NCBI GenBank assembly: GCA_949155365.1
Contig: CASCUT010000012.1
Coordinates: 1 to 47,263 of the forward strand
Source: an uncultured Clostridia bacterium
GTDB taxonomy: Bacteria; Bacillota; Clostridia; TANB77; CAG-508
Direction of reading: 5' to 3'
DNA length: 47,263 bases
Shown here: positions 1-8,867 of the stretch, in pieces
Layout: the number at the start of each line of letters is the position of its first letter
Numbering within the stretch: the first letter of the stretch is position 1
Notes under the pieces: generated by a model
What the model saw: only the letters and a program-made list of their open reading frames with translations
Database searches by the model: none
Told to the model about the DNA's origin: nothing
Made by a program: the position numbers and the translations under genes

Positions 1-2464
1 GTAAGAGAAGATAAGCAAATACTATATATAGAAAAACAAGACTTTGGAATTACTAAAACAGTATCTACCCAATTTACATTCCACTATCGAGAGGTACAAT
101 ATTATAAAAGTGAAATAGAATTACTAATAGGTGACTTCATTAAATGGATAAATGAAAAAAAGCAAGTCATTGTACTAGCAGGAAATAAAGAGGAAGTAGA
201 AAAATTTACTAAATTATTAGAGGAAAAAGAAATTCCATATAAAAGACAAGAATTAGACCAAATACCAAACAAAAAGCAAAATGGTAAAGAGGAAAAAGGA
301 CAACTAATTGTTACAGAAGGAAGACTAAGTTCTGGCTTTGAAAGCTATGACTTAAACTTGATTGTTATCACAGGGGAAGAACTATTTACAACAACAGTTA
401 AGAAAAGAAGAAAATTAAGTAGTAGTTTTAAACAAGGCGAAAAGGTAGTATTTGCCGATTTAAAAATAGGAGATTATGTGGTGCATAAAAGCCATGGAAT
501 TGGTCAATTTGTGGGCGTTAATACATTAAAAGCAGATGGTGTTATCAAAGATTATATCAAAATTCGTTATCGTAATGATGATATGCTATACATTCCAACC
601 AATGACTTAGATAGTATTCGAAAATATGTGGGAGGAGGAGAAGCACTTCCAAAAGTAAATAAATTAGGAAGCAAAGAATGGGAAACAACCAAAGCAAGAG
701 TAAAGAAAAATTTACAAGAAGTAGCAAGAGAACTAATCGAGTTATATGCAAAAAGACAAAAAATAAAAGGGTTTGCTTTTTCGGCAGACAACGAATGGCA
801 AAAACAATTTGAAGACAGTTTCCCTTATGTTGAAACAGAAGACCAACTTCGTTGTATCGAAGAAACTAAAAAAGATATGGAAGCACCAAGACCAATGGAT
901 CGACTTCTATGTGGAGATGTTGGTTATGGAAAAACAGAAGTCGCAATTAGGTCTGCATTTAAGGCTGTCATGGACCAAAAGCAAGTAGCCTATTTAGTAC
1001 CAACTACAGTACTTGCTAACCAACAATATGAAAGTTTCAAAAATAGAATGGAAGAATTCGCAATAAGAGTCGAATTATTAAATCGTTTCCGTACCAAAAA
1101 GCAACAAGAGGAAGTAATACGAAAACTAAAATTAGGCGAAATAGATGTTGTAATAGGAACACATAGAATTCTAAGTAAAGATGTAGAATTTAAAGACTTA
1201 GGATTACTAATTATCGACGAGGAACATCGCTTTGGCGTAAAAGACAAAGAAAAAATAAAACAATATAAAACCAATGTAGATGTACTAACCATGACAGCAA
1301 CTCCAATTCCAAGAACGCTTCATATGTCAATTGTAGGAGTTCGTGATATGTCAGTTATCTATGAACCACCACAAAATCGAAGACCAGTACAAACCTATGT
1401 ATTAGAATATGACGAAGAGGTTATCAAAGAAGCTATCACAAAAGAACTAGAAAGAAATGGTCAGATATTTTATTTATTTAATAAAGTAGAAGGAATTGAA
1501 GCAAAAGCAATTCAAATTGCAAACTTAGTACCAGAAGCAAAAGTAGCATTTGCCCATGGAAAGATGTCAGGAAACGAATTAGAAGAAATCATGATGGATT
1601 TTATAAAAGGAGAGGTAAATGTACTAGTATGTACAACGATTTTAGAATCAGGAATTGACATTCCAAATGCCAATACCATTATCGTAGAAAATGCAGACCG
1701 CTTAGGACTAGCACAATTATATCAAATTCGTGGAAGAGTAGGAAGAGCAGAAAAACAAGCATATGCGTATGTGACCTATAAACGAGATAAATTATTAACA
1801 GAAGTAGCAGACAAGAGGCTAAAAGCCATCAAAGAATTTACCGAATTTGGTTCAGGATTTAAAATCGCCATGAGAGACTTAGAAATAAGAGGAGCAGGAA
1901 GTTTGCTTCGGAGAAATTCAACATGGACATATGGAACAGGTAGGATATGATACCTATTGCAAACTATTAGATGAAGTCATGAAAGAAATGCAAGGAATTG
2001 AAACCGTAGAAGAACAAGACATTCAAATAGACCTATCTTTCTCAAGTTACATACCAGAAGAGTATATTGAAAACAGTAGTCAAAAAATTGAAATATACCA
2101 AGACATTGCACTATGTAGAACCGAAGAAGATATTCAAAACGTAACAGATGAAATCATTGACCGTTATGGAACAATGCCAAAAGAAGTAGAAAACCTAATC
2201 GAAATAGCAAGAATTAAGAACTTAGCAAGAAAAGCAAATGTATTAAAAATTTCCCAAAAGAAAGATGGTATTGTATTGTTATATGATAGCCATAAATTTG
2301 AGATGACGCTAATTGACAAAATGGTAAAAAAATATAACCGAAGAATACGCTTCTCACCAGGAAGAGACCCATACATTACCTTACAATTAGAGAAAAAAAT
2401 CGAACTTGAAAAATTAAAAGAAATAGAGGAATTTTTACAATTTTCATCAACTTCTAACCAATAG
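1..2464 (+). CDS. mfd: Transcription-repair coupling factor Mfd (5' partial, +1 frameshift at 1909)
   Basis: Mfd is the ATP-dependent translocase that removes RNA polymerase stalled at DNA damage and recruits UvrA. The frame is open from base 1, so the N-terminal part lies outside the window. Visible in order: a CarD-like RNA polymerase interaction domain (KIGDYVVHKSHGIGQF, near base 460), Walker A (GDVGYGKTE, near 915), the DEEH box (near 1215), helicase motifs through QIRGRVGRAEKQ, and the C-terminal TRCF domain. The zero frame stops at 1948-1950. The family's RGAGxLLGxxQHGHM segment is only recovered if the C at 1909 is skipped, after which translation continues to 2464. Length 1-2464 is 1 modulo 3, as one extra base requires. 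The next gene begins 32 bases downstream, probably co-transcribed. Either a real frameshift (programmed or inactivating) or a sequence error; the same lesion recurs four times in this window. Confidence 0.93.
1909..1912 (+). other. CGGA +1 frameshift site in mfd
   Basis: Zero frame reads CTT CGG AGA. Skipping C1909 gives CTT GGA GAA, i.e. Leu-Gly-Glu, matching the invariant LLG of Mfd. Upstream codon is CTT. First of five identical C-before-GGA lesions. Confidence 0.85.
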
Positions 2465-2496
2465 CTATCAACATCCATAGAAAGGAGAAAACAAAC

Positions 2497-3282
2497 ATGC
2501 AAATCATTACAAGCAAAGAAAACGAAATGATTAAAAATATCAAAAAGTTAAAAGAAAAAAAGTATCGAGACCAAGAACATAAATTTCTAGTAGAAGGCAT
2601 CAAAATGGTAAAAGAGGCACTAGAAGAAAAAGAGCAAATCGATAAAATTGTAGTATGTGAAGACTGTATCAACGATAATACAATCGACCAAGAATTATTA
2701 TATGAAATAGCCAAACAAGATTGCATCTATGTAACAGAAAAAGTATTTCAAAGCATCACAGAAGTAACAAATCCACAAGGAATACTAGCTGTTTTAAAAA
2801 AAGAAAACGGAGAAGAGCAAATTTCTTATAACGAAGATATCATAGTAGTACTAGATGGAATACAAGACCCAGGAAATCTAGGGACCATTCTAAGAACCAT
2901 TGACAGTATAGGATTAACACAAGTCATCCTATCCGAAAAAACAGCAGACCCATATAACCCCAAAGTAGTACGTTCAACAATGGGAGCAATATATAGAGTC
3001 AATATGATAAGAAGCCAAAACATAATAGAAACACTAAAAAACATAAAAAAACACCAATATGAAATTGTAGCCACTTCATTACAAACAGAAAAAAGCATTT
3101 ACGATATCAATTACGAAAAAAAAGTAATAGTCGTTGGAAATGAGGCAAATGGAGTATCAAAAGAAATATTAGAACTAGCAAACCAAAAAGTAAAAATTCC
3201 AATGCCAGGAAAAGCAGAAAGTCTAAACGTAGCAGTAGCAACCGGAATTATCCTATACGAATACGTAAGAACAAAACTTTAA
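2497..3282 (+). CDS. TrmH/SpoU-family rRNA (ribose-2'-O) methyltransferase
   Basis: SAM-dependent RNA 2'-O-methyltransferase of the SPOUT superfamily, acting on rRNA (RlmB-like) or tRNA. The 261-residue protein has the N-terminal substrate-binding region (ITSKENEMIKNIKKL..., HKFLVEGIKMVKEAL) and the knotted catalytic domain with motif 1 (DGIQDPGNLGTILRT), motif 2 (VVGNEANGVSKE) and motif 3 (IPMPGKAESLNVAVA), all intact. The start follows AAAGGAG by a normal distance. It sits 32 bases behind mfd and likely shares its transcript. Its stop codon abuts the 29-bp inverted repeat at 3281. Exact target nucleotide cannot be read from sequence. Confidence 0.92.
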   Translation: MQIITSKENEMIKNIKKLKEKKYRDQEHKFLVEGIKMVKEALEEKEQIDKIVVCEDCINDNTIDQELLYEIAKQDCIYVTEKVFQSITEVTNPQGILAVLKKENGEEQISYNEDIIVVLDGIQDPGNLGTILRTIDSIGLTQVILSEKTADPYNPKVVRSTMGAIYRVNMIRSQNIIETLKNIKKHQYEIVATSLQTEKSIYDINYEKKVIVVGNEANGVSKEILELANQKVKIPMPGKAESLNVAVATGIILYEYVRTKL

Positions 3283-3358
3283 ATTTTAGGGACGGGTCTA
3301 AAAATTTAAAACCAACAAAAAAAGTTGAATTAAATTTTTAGACCCGTCCCTAAAATTT
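3281..3358. repeat. Perfect 29-bp inverted repeat between convergent genes (R3 copy 1)
   Basis: Arms 3281-3309 and 3330-3358 are perfect reverse complements with a 20-base loop. The core reads GGGACGGGTCTAAAAATTT. The arms touch the stop codons of both flanking convergent genes, so it may serve as a bidirectional terminator. A related, more decayed copy is at 4329-4396. Confidence 0.9.
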
Positions 3359-4307
3359 ATCTCATTAAATAAGAAAAAATAATCGAACTTAATTTCAAAC
3401 TATCGTGTTTAATGGTTCCATCTACAGTTGTAAGTAAATCACTTTCTAGTAGTTCGTAATTTTCTTTGATGATATTTTCATAATCAATACGAACGGGGTC
3501 TTTTTGTTCTTCGGTTGCATATTTGTCAAGAAGTTCATCGTTTACTTCTGTATTGGTAGCAATTACAGCATCTATGGTATTCTTTCCTAAATAATGTTCT
3601 AACATTTGAACATGGTCATTTACTGTAAAATTATCTGTTTCGCCAGGTTGTGTCATAGCATTACATATGTACATGACGTTAGCAGGAGAAGAAGCAATTG
3701 CCTGTGCAACAGCAGGACAAATTAAGTGTGGCATTACACTGGTAAATAAACTTCCCATACTAAGGATAATTAGATCTGCTTCTTTTATCTTTTCGAAAAC
3801 TTCTGGAAAGATATGAGGACTTTCTTTATAGAAAATACGACGATATTCTTTATTTGCTTTTGTAATGTTTTCTTCCCCTTCAATAATGTCGCCTTCTTTT
3901 GTCTCACCCATTAAAGTTAAACAATCTTCTGAAAGAGGAAGCACAGTATGTTCTACTGCTAGTAACTTACTTAAATATTCAATACTTGTTTTTAAACTAT
4001 TGGTTTCTTTTAGTAAAGAAGTTAAAATCAAATTTCCAATCGCATGCCCATTTAAATCGCTATAGGTTGACAAACGATATTCCATGATATTTTTAATTTC
4101 GTCTGGCAAAGTAGATAAATTACTTAGCACATGTCTGATATCACCAACTGCAGGTGTTGAGAACTCTTTTCTAAGTCTACCAGTACTACTACCATTATCC
4201 GATACCGTAATAATAGCAGTGATATCAATAGGAAAGTATTTTAACCCACTAAGTACACTAGAGGTACCAGTTCCTCCACCTAAAATAACAACTTTTTTTC
4301 TTTGCAT
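3357..4307 (-). CDS. glmR: GlmR/YvcK-type gluconeogenesis and cell-wall regulatory factor (CofD-like fold)
   Basis: GlmR (YvcK) binds UDP-GlcNAc and in Bacillus stimulates GlmS, directing carbon into the cell envelope; the fold is that of CofD. The 316-residue protein begins with the nucleotide-binding motif VVILGGGTGTSSVLSGLK, followed by ITVSDNGSSTGRLR, GDIRHVLSNLS and the later NAMTQPGETDNFTVNDHV block typical of the family. I chose ATG at 4307 because AGGAGG lies nine bases upstream; the longer TTG-initiated frame would include that ribosome binding site. Transcribed opposite to mfd, convergent with the methylase gene. In many Bacillota this gene lies next to rapZ and whiA; neither is visible here. 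Confidence 0.92.
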   Translation of the reverse strand: MQRKKVVILGGGTGTSSVLSGLKYFPIDITAIITVSDNGSSTGRLRKEFSTPAVGDIRHVLSNLSTLPDEIKNIMEYRLSTYSDLNGHAIGNLILTSLLKETNSLKTSIEYLSKLLAVEHTVLPLSEDCLTLMGETKEGDIIEGEENITKANKEYRRIFYKESPHIFPEVFEKIKEADLIILSMGSLFTSVMPHLICPAVAQAIASSPANVMYICNAMTQPGETDNFTVNDHVQMLEHYLGKNTIDAVIATNTEVNDELLDKYATEEQKDPVRIDYENIIKENYELLESDLLTTVDGTIKHDSLKLSSIIFSYLMR

Positions 4308-4328
4308 ATAATAAAACCTCCTATTCAA

Positions 4329-4396
4329 AATTAAGAGACGATTTCTAAAAATTTAATAGAAAATGTAATTAAATTTTTAGACCCGTCCCTAAAATT
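4329..4396. repeat. Imperfect inverted repeat (R3 copy 2) between glmR and asnS
   Basis: The right arm 4369-4396 is nearly identical to the right arm of the repeat at 3281-3358. The left arm 4329-4356 has several substitutions but can still pair in part. It overlaps the asnS stop codon. Likely a terminator-like intergenic repeat family. Confidence 0.8.
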
Positions 4397-5789
4397 AAAA
4401 TTCGCAGTTTTTTGGTGTTCTTGGGAATGGAATAACATCGCGGATGTTTTGCATTCCAGTTAAGTACATCATCATTCTTTCGAATCCTAATCCGAAACCT
4501 GCATGCTCGCTACTACCAAAACGACGAAGATCTAAGTACCACCAGTAGTCTTCTTCTTTTAAGCCAAGTTCTTTCATTCTAGTTTTTAGTTTTTCTATAT
4601 CTTCTTCTCTTTGGCTACCACCAATTAATTCTCCAATACCTGGAACTAATAGGTCAGTTGCGGCAACTGTTTTTCCATCTGGATTTTGCTTCATATAAAA
4701 AGCTTTTATTTCTTTTGGATAATCGGTTACAAAAACAGGTTTTCCAAATAATACTTCACTTAGATAACGTTCGTGTTCTGTTTGAATGTCAGCTCCCCAA
4801 GAAACTTTATATTCAAATTTGTCGTTATTTTTTTCTAATTCTTTGATTGCATCGGTATAAGTAATTCTTCCAAATTCAGAGTTTACAACATGATGTAGTC
4901 TCTCTAACAAACCAGGGCTAATCATTTTATCGAAAAATGCCATTTCTTCTGGTGCATTTTCTAATACATAAGAAACGATATATTTAATCATGTCTTCTGC
5001 TAAGTTCATATCATCTTCTAAGTTGGCAAAACACATTTCTGGTTCAATCATCCAAAATTCAGCAGCATGTTTTACCGTATTAGAGTTTTCCGCACGAAAT
5101 GTTGGGCCAAAAGTATACACATTACGGAAGGCAAAGGCATAGTTTTCGACATCTAATTGACCACTTACAGTAAGATGAGCGGGTTTTCCAAAGAAATCTT
5201 TGCTATAATCAACGGTTCCATCCTCAAGTTTTGGAACATCCTGAAAGTCAAAGGTAGAAACAGCAAACATTTCGCCAGCACCTTCGGCATCACTACTAGT
5301 GATTAAAGGAGTATGCACATAGACAAATCCTCTTTCTTGGAAGAATTTGTGGATAGCAAACGATAACACACTACGAACACGGAAAACAGCGTTAAAAGTA
5401 TTTGTTCTTGGACGTAAATGGGAAATGGTTCTTAAATATTCAAAAGAATGTCTCTTCTTTTGAAGTGGATAATCACTATCACAAAGATTGTAAATAGTAA
5501 GTTCTTTTACATGCATTTCAAAAGGTTGTTTTGCATTTTCTGTTTTTACAATAGTTCCCATCGCAATAATGGAAGAACTAATACTTAATTTACAGATATC
5601 TGCAAAATTATCTAAAGTATCATTGAATACCAATTGTAAATTCGTATAAAAAGAACCATCATTTAGTTCAATAAAACCAAAGGTTTTCGAATCACGAACC
5701 GTTCTTACCCAACCAGAAACTTGAACATCCTTTCCTATATATTCTTCAGTATTACGATACAAATCTTTTACTAATGTATTTTTCATCAT
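4395..5789 (-). CDS. asnS: Asparaginyl-tRNA synthetase
   Basis: Class IIb aminoacyl-tRNA synthetase charging tRNA-Asn. The 464-residue protein has an N-terminal OB-fold anticodon-binding domain ([23 protein letters not shown]), class II motif 1 ([18 protein letters not shown]), motif 2 ([22 protein letters not shown]) and motif 3 ([15 protein letters not shown]). Full family length and no disrupted motifs. Start ATG at 5789 follows GAAAGG; a second ATG is immediately downstream. A consensus promoter lies upstream at 5839-5867. The leader is too short for a T-box, unlike many clostridial synthetase genes. Transcribed alone on the minus strand. Confidence 0.97.
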   Translation of the reverse strand: MMKNTLVKDLYRNTEEYIGKDVQVSGWVRTVRDSKTFGFIELNDGSFYTNLQLVFNDTLDNFADICKLSISSSIIAMGTIVKTENAKQPFEMHVKELTIYNLCDSDYPLQKKRHSFEYLRTISHLRPRTNTFNAVFRVRSVLSFAIHKFFQERGFVYVHTPLITSSDAEGAGEMFAVSTFDFQDVPKLEDGTVDYSKDFFGKPAHLTVSGQLDVENYAFAFRNVYTFGPTFRAENSNTVKHAAEFWMIEPEMCFANLEDDMNLAEDMIKYIVSYVLENAPEEMAFFDKMISPGLLERLHHVVNSEFGRITYTDAIKELEKNNDKFEYKVSWGADIQTEHERYLSEVLFGKPVFVTDYPKEIKAFYMKQNPDGKTVAATDLLVPGIGELIGGSQREEDIEKLKTRMKELGLKEEDYWWYLDLRRFGSSEHAGFGLGFERMMMYLTGMQNIRDVIPFPRTPKNCEF

Positions 5790-5838
5790 AAATCAGTTTC
5801 CTTTCTCTTATTGATATAAGTATTTACATTTTAAAGAA

Positions 5839-5867
5839 ATTATACAACAATCTATAGGAGAAAACAA
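5839..5867 (-). promoter_or_regulatory. Sigma-A-type promoter of asnS
   Basis: On the minus strand TTGTTT (5862-5867), a 17-base spacer and TATAAT (5839-5844), about 50 bases upstream of the asnS start. Confidence 0.7.
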
Positions 5868-5879
5868 GAGAAAACATAA

Positions 5880-5917
5880 AAAGCACCAAATATTTTGAGA
5901 TATTTGATGCTTTTTTT
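5880..5917 (-). terminator. Rho-independent terminator of the 5920-6459 gene
   Basis: Inverted repeat AAGCAcCAAATAT / ATATTTGaTGCTT around a short loop, flanked by A- and T-runs, directly after the stop codon of the minus-strand gene. Confidence 0.8.
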
Positions 5918-5919
5918 AA

Positions 5920-6459
5920 TTAATAATCAAGAGTAAATCTTTCTAAAATGTAGGCAGGATCTTCAATAGTATCAGAAAAGACCACTCGCTCTTCTAACCC
6001 TTGACAATCTGCTGAAATGGAATAGAAAGTTTTACCGTCTATCACATTCTGTTCTATATAAAAGGTATTTACCAAAAGATGCTTTTGATAATAGAACAAC
6101 AGGATGTCAAAAGAAGATACACTTGATTTCATAGCAACTTTTAGGCAAGTGCTAGAAGAAAACCAATTGTCAAGTTCCGCTTTTTGTTCTTGCTGTTGCT
6201 TTTGCTTGCGAATATCTTCTTTATATTTTGCTTCTGCAATATCAGGACGGAAAAAAAGGTAAACAAGTCCATACCCGACAATAGCAAAATAAGGGCAAAT
6301 AATGAGAAGGGCAATAAAAAAATTAACGAAAGAACTTAAATGAGGAAGTAGCCAAAAGAAGAGAAAGAGATAAGTAATAATTCCTACTCCCCGTCCTAAA
6401 AGCCGAACTTTCTTAAAGGGTAATAAATGGCAATACCAGTTTTTTAGTTTTTTTATCAT
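5920..6459 (-). CDS. Small membrane protein of unknown function
   Basis: I do not recognise this 179-residue protein. The start is ATG at 6459, with AAAGGAGG just upstream. Two hydrophobic segments follow a basic N-terminus (GIITYLFLFFWLLPHL and NFFIALLIICPYFAIVGYGL, roughly residues 25-65). A Lys/Gln/Glu-rich linker comes next, then a soluble domain of about 90 residues (LDNWFSSSTCLKVAMKS ... YYQKHLLVNTFYIEQ). A hairpin anchor with a cytoplasmic domain is likely. It contains two in-frame CGG arginine codons (VRLLGRG), which the neighbouring core genes avoid, so it may belong with the imported material at 21.9-33.6 kb. It has its own terminator. Confidence 0.75.
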   Translation of the reverse strand: MIKKLKNWYCHLLPFKKVRLLGRGVGIITYLFLFFWLLPHLSSFVNFFIALLIICPYFAIVGYGLVYLFFRPDIAEAKYKEDIRKQKQQQEQKAELDNWFSSSTCLKVAMKSSVSSFDILLFYYQKHLLVNTFYIEQNVIDGKTFYSISADCQGLEERVVFSDTIEDPAYILERFTLDY

Positions 6460-6574
6460 AGAAAAATCCTCCTTTGATAATGATATGTTAACAATTGGCA
6501 ATAAGTATAACATAAAAGGAAAAGAAAAGCAAATATAGATTTGAAAATATATACTAATTTAAATAATAGACATG

Positions 6575-6597
6575 GGGACGGAGATTTTGTCTATAGG
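6575..6597 (+). repeat. Repeat R1 copy 1 (GGGACGGAGATTTTGTCTATAGG)-type
   Basis: A 23-base unit beginning GGGACGGAGATTTTGTC, repeated identically at 8574-8596 and 10843-10865. Flanking bases (ATAGAC ... GTCTAT) let it fold as a hairpin. The three copies bracket the two prepilin-like genes. Confidence 0.85.
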
Positions 6598-6767
6598 GTT
6601 AGAGACTTTTTTATTACTAAAATAAAACTCTTTCATAGTTAAATAATTGAAAATAAATTTTTGTGAGAGAAAGTGAAAAAAATTGAAAAGTGTCGAATAC
6701 AAAAGTAGTTAAACTAAAATATGCAAATATTACGTAAATTTGTTACCAATAAAATAAGAGCATTCCG

Positions 6768-6797
6768 TTGCTTTAAAAAATTCATTAAAGATATAAT
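6768..6797 (+). promoter_or_regulatory. Promoter of prepilin-like cassette 1
   Basis: TTGCTT (6768-6773), 18-base spacer, TATAAT (6792-6797). The segment ATATAATAAAACAAAAA and the following GGGGACAAAAGAAAAAATGA recur upstream of the third cassette at 43.4 kb, so the promoter and leader are part of the repeated unit. Confidence 0.6.
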
Positions 6798-6830
6798 AAA
6801 ACAAAAACTGGGAAGGGGACAAAAGAAAAA

Positions 6831-8531
6831 ATGAGAAGAGAAAGAGGAATTACTTTGATTGCTTTAGTAATTACAATTATTGTACTGATAATTTTAGCAG
6901 GAATTAGTATTCAATTAATATTAGGGGAAAACGGAATTATTACAAAAGCAAAACAATCATCAAAAGATTATAAAATAAGTAAAACACTAGAAAAATTAGA
7001 ACTAGAAAAAGCAGATTTGGTGATGAAAAAAGAGGGAGAAATACCAACAGTAGGAGAATATATACGATATTTAATAGAAAAAGAAATTATCACTGATGTA
7101 GATGTGACAGATATTGAAGAAGAGATAAAAGAAATTATAGCAGATGGATTTATATTTTTAGTAGAAAAAGAAGAAAACGGAAATATTAAAATAACGTATC
7201 AAGGGGAAGCAGATGGAAAGCCAAGAATTGCAATAATAAAAGTATTAGGAATAGAAACAGACAGCATTACAATAAAGGTACTAGCAAGCCAAGTAAATGG
7301 AGGAACATTTAGCTATAGGATAAAAGACATAACTGCAGGAGAAGAAATGTATATAGAAAAAGCAAGTAAAATCCAAGGAAATGAATATACATTTGAAAAT
7401 TTAACAATAGGCAATGAATATAAAATACAAGTAATGGTAGAAAATAGCAAAGGCTCTGATACAAAAGAAACAAATGATCCAATAAAAACGAAAATAATAG
7501 AAATAGAGAATATTGTAATAAACCAAGAAGAGGTAACGATAAAAGAGGGGGAAACTACAGCATTAATAGCTACTATATTACCAGAAAATGCAACTTACAA
7601 AAATATTATATGGACAAGTAGTGATGAAGAGACTGCAACAGTAAACAGTAATGGAATAGTAACAGCAAAAGCAATAGGAAGTACAACAATAACGGCAAGT
7701 ACCACGGATAGTAGTGGAAAAACAGCAACATGCTATGTTACAGTAACAGGAGACCAATCAGATTGGAAGTTACTTAATAAAATAGCAAAAGCAATTGCAC
7801 AAGATGAGGAAATAACATATACAGACACACAGGCAACCGTTAATGTAGATGGAAGAGAACATACAATTAAAGTAGGAGATTTATTTAAGCTAAAATATAA
7901 TGGGATAGTAAGAGATGTTAGAGTACTTGGATTTAAACATGACGAATTAGTAAATAAAATGTCATATGGGATAGAAACTGAATATGCAGGGATTTCTTTT
8001 GAATTTATTGCTGCATTAGAAGTTCATGACACTAGATTTTTAACCGATAATAGCAAAGGTGGATTTTGGCCAGGAAGTAATTATAGGATAGGTTACGAAT
8101 CCGACATAACAAATGAAAAATTAAGTAACGCAAAATACATAAAAAAAGTATATAAACCATATACTAACATAGAAAAAAAAGAGACATTAGGTAGAACAGA
8201 AGACTATTTATGGTTTCTATCAGCTAGTGAAATATGGGGAAAATGGTTCGGAGAATATATTAGACTTCCGAATCCCGAAAAACTACCTGACGGAAAACAA
8301 TATGCATTTTATCAAAGTCGTGTTAAGAATTCATCTTTAACAAATGCAAATACTGAACTAACAAAAACATGCAAAAATACAGGTTCAGGTTATGGTTGGT
8401 GGCTAAGAACACCAGAACGTTACTATAATAGTGATGGCGTTGTTTATGTAGTTTACTACAATGGAGCCTTAAGCGATGGATTGACTGGTGCATCTCACAG
8501 AAATAACGAAATACCAGGATTTTCAATATAG
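6831..8531 (+). CDS. Prepilin-like secreted protein with FN3-like, Big2 and DUF6273-like domains (cassette 1)
   Basis: 566 residues. The N-terminus (basic leader MRRERG, then ITLIALVITIIVLIILAG) matches the prepilin peptidase signal with cleavage after Gly6. The Glu5 of classical type IV pilins is replaced by Ala. After the helix comes a short linker region, an FN3-like stretch (about 130-215), and a bacterial Ig-like Big2 domain (about 225-308, ATILPENATYKNIIWTSSDE ...). The C-terminal region, about 315-566, ends in YGWWLRTPE...VVYVVYYNGAL, which resembles DUF6273. Probably anchored in the envelope, displaying the C-terminal module. The gene is intact: here the Gly codon is AGA-GGA, with no CGGA. 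First 30 codons are nearly identical to cassette 2. Ligand unknown. Confidence 0.85.
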   Translation: MRRERGITLIALVITIIVLIILAGISIQLILGENGIITKAKQSSKDYKISKTLEKLELEKADLVMKKEGEIPTVGEYIRYLIEKEIITDVDVTDIEEEIKEIIADGFIFLVEKEENGNIKITYQGEADGKPRIAIIKVLGIETDSITIKVLASQVNGGTFSYRIKDITAGEEMYIEKASKIQGNEYTFENLTIGNEYKIQVMVENSKGSDTKETNDPIKTKIIEIENIVINQEEVTIKEGETTALIATILPENATYKNIIWTSSDEETATVNSNGIVTAKAIGSTTITASTTDSSGKTATCYVTVTGDQSDWKLLNKIAKAIAQDEEITYTDTQATVNVDGREHTIKVGDLFKLKYNGIVRDVRVLGFKHDELVNKMSYGIETEYAGISFEFIAALEVHDTRFLTDNSKGGFWPGSNYRIGYESDITNEKLSNAKYIKKVYKPYTNIEKKETLGRTEDYLWFLSASEIWGKWFGEYIRLPNPEKLPDGKQYAFYQSRVKNSSLTNANTELTKTCKNTGSGYGWWLRTPERYYNSDGVVYVVYYNGALSDGLTGASHRNNEIPGFSI

Positions 8532-8573
8532 ACGGAGAGAAAAAGACGGAGAGAAAAAGAAAAGAAAGACAAA

Positions 8574-8596
8574 GGGACGGAGATTTTGTCTATAGG
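8574..8596 (+). repeat. Repeat R1 copy 2
   Basis: Same 23-base unit as at 6575. The surrounding AGACAAA ... TTTGTCT forms a stem. It lies 43 bases after the stop codon of cassette 1. Confidence 0.85.
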
Positions 8597-8635
8597 CTTT
8601 GAAGGAATTTTATAAAAAATTATAACATGTATATA

Positions 8636-8710
8636 ACCATCCATTTTATGGGTGGTTATATTTATGCTTTGAAAAGAAAGGTAGATTTTTTCGTACGTCC
8701 CAAAAATCTC
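8636..8710 (+). repeat. Repeat R2 copy 1 (hairpin plus TTTTTTCGTACGTCCCAAAAA element)
   Basis: An AACCATCCATTTTATGGGTGGTT hairpin is followed by GAAAGGTAGATTTTTTCGTAC... ending in AAAATCTC, which is itself an inverted repeat. The unit recurs at 10902-10979 and, inverted and partial, at 45439-45466. The first hairpin may terminate transcription of cassette 1. Confidence 0.85.
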
Positions 8711-8867
8711 TTGACGAGAAGAAATAATATTGATAGAATAGTTGGTAACTTATATACATAAAATGGATTTGGGAAAATAAAATCCGCATATTTAAAATAA
8801 AAAAATGTAAGTATCTGTATATAGGAAGCATAAAAGTGAAAAAATAATAGAAAACAAAGGAGGAAAA

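Noticed and set aside
990-1292. Antisense ORF inside mfd and many similar shadow ORFs
   Set aside because: No ribosome binding site, low-complexity composition, and overlap with strongly conserved genes.
2800-2830. CGGA in AAC GGA and similar places in intact genes
   Set aside because: There the tetramer spans a codon boundary (xxC GGA), so no shift is needed; only zero-frame CGG followed by A is relevant.
5790-5880. T-box riboswitch upstream of asnS
   Set aside because: The leader between promoter and start is only about 50 bases, with no specifier stem or T-box sequence.
8300-8531. Diversity-generating retroelement target at the end of cassette 1
   Set aside because: The C-terminal module is of a lectin-like kind, but I saw no reverse transcriptase, template repeat or accessory protein in the window.
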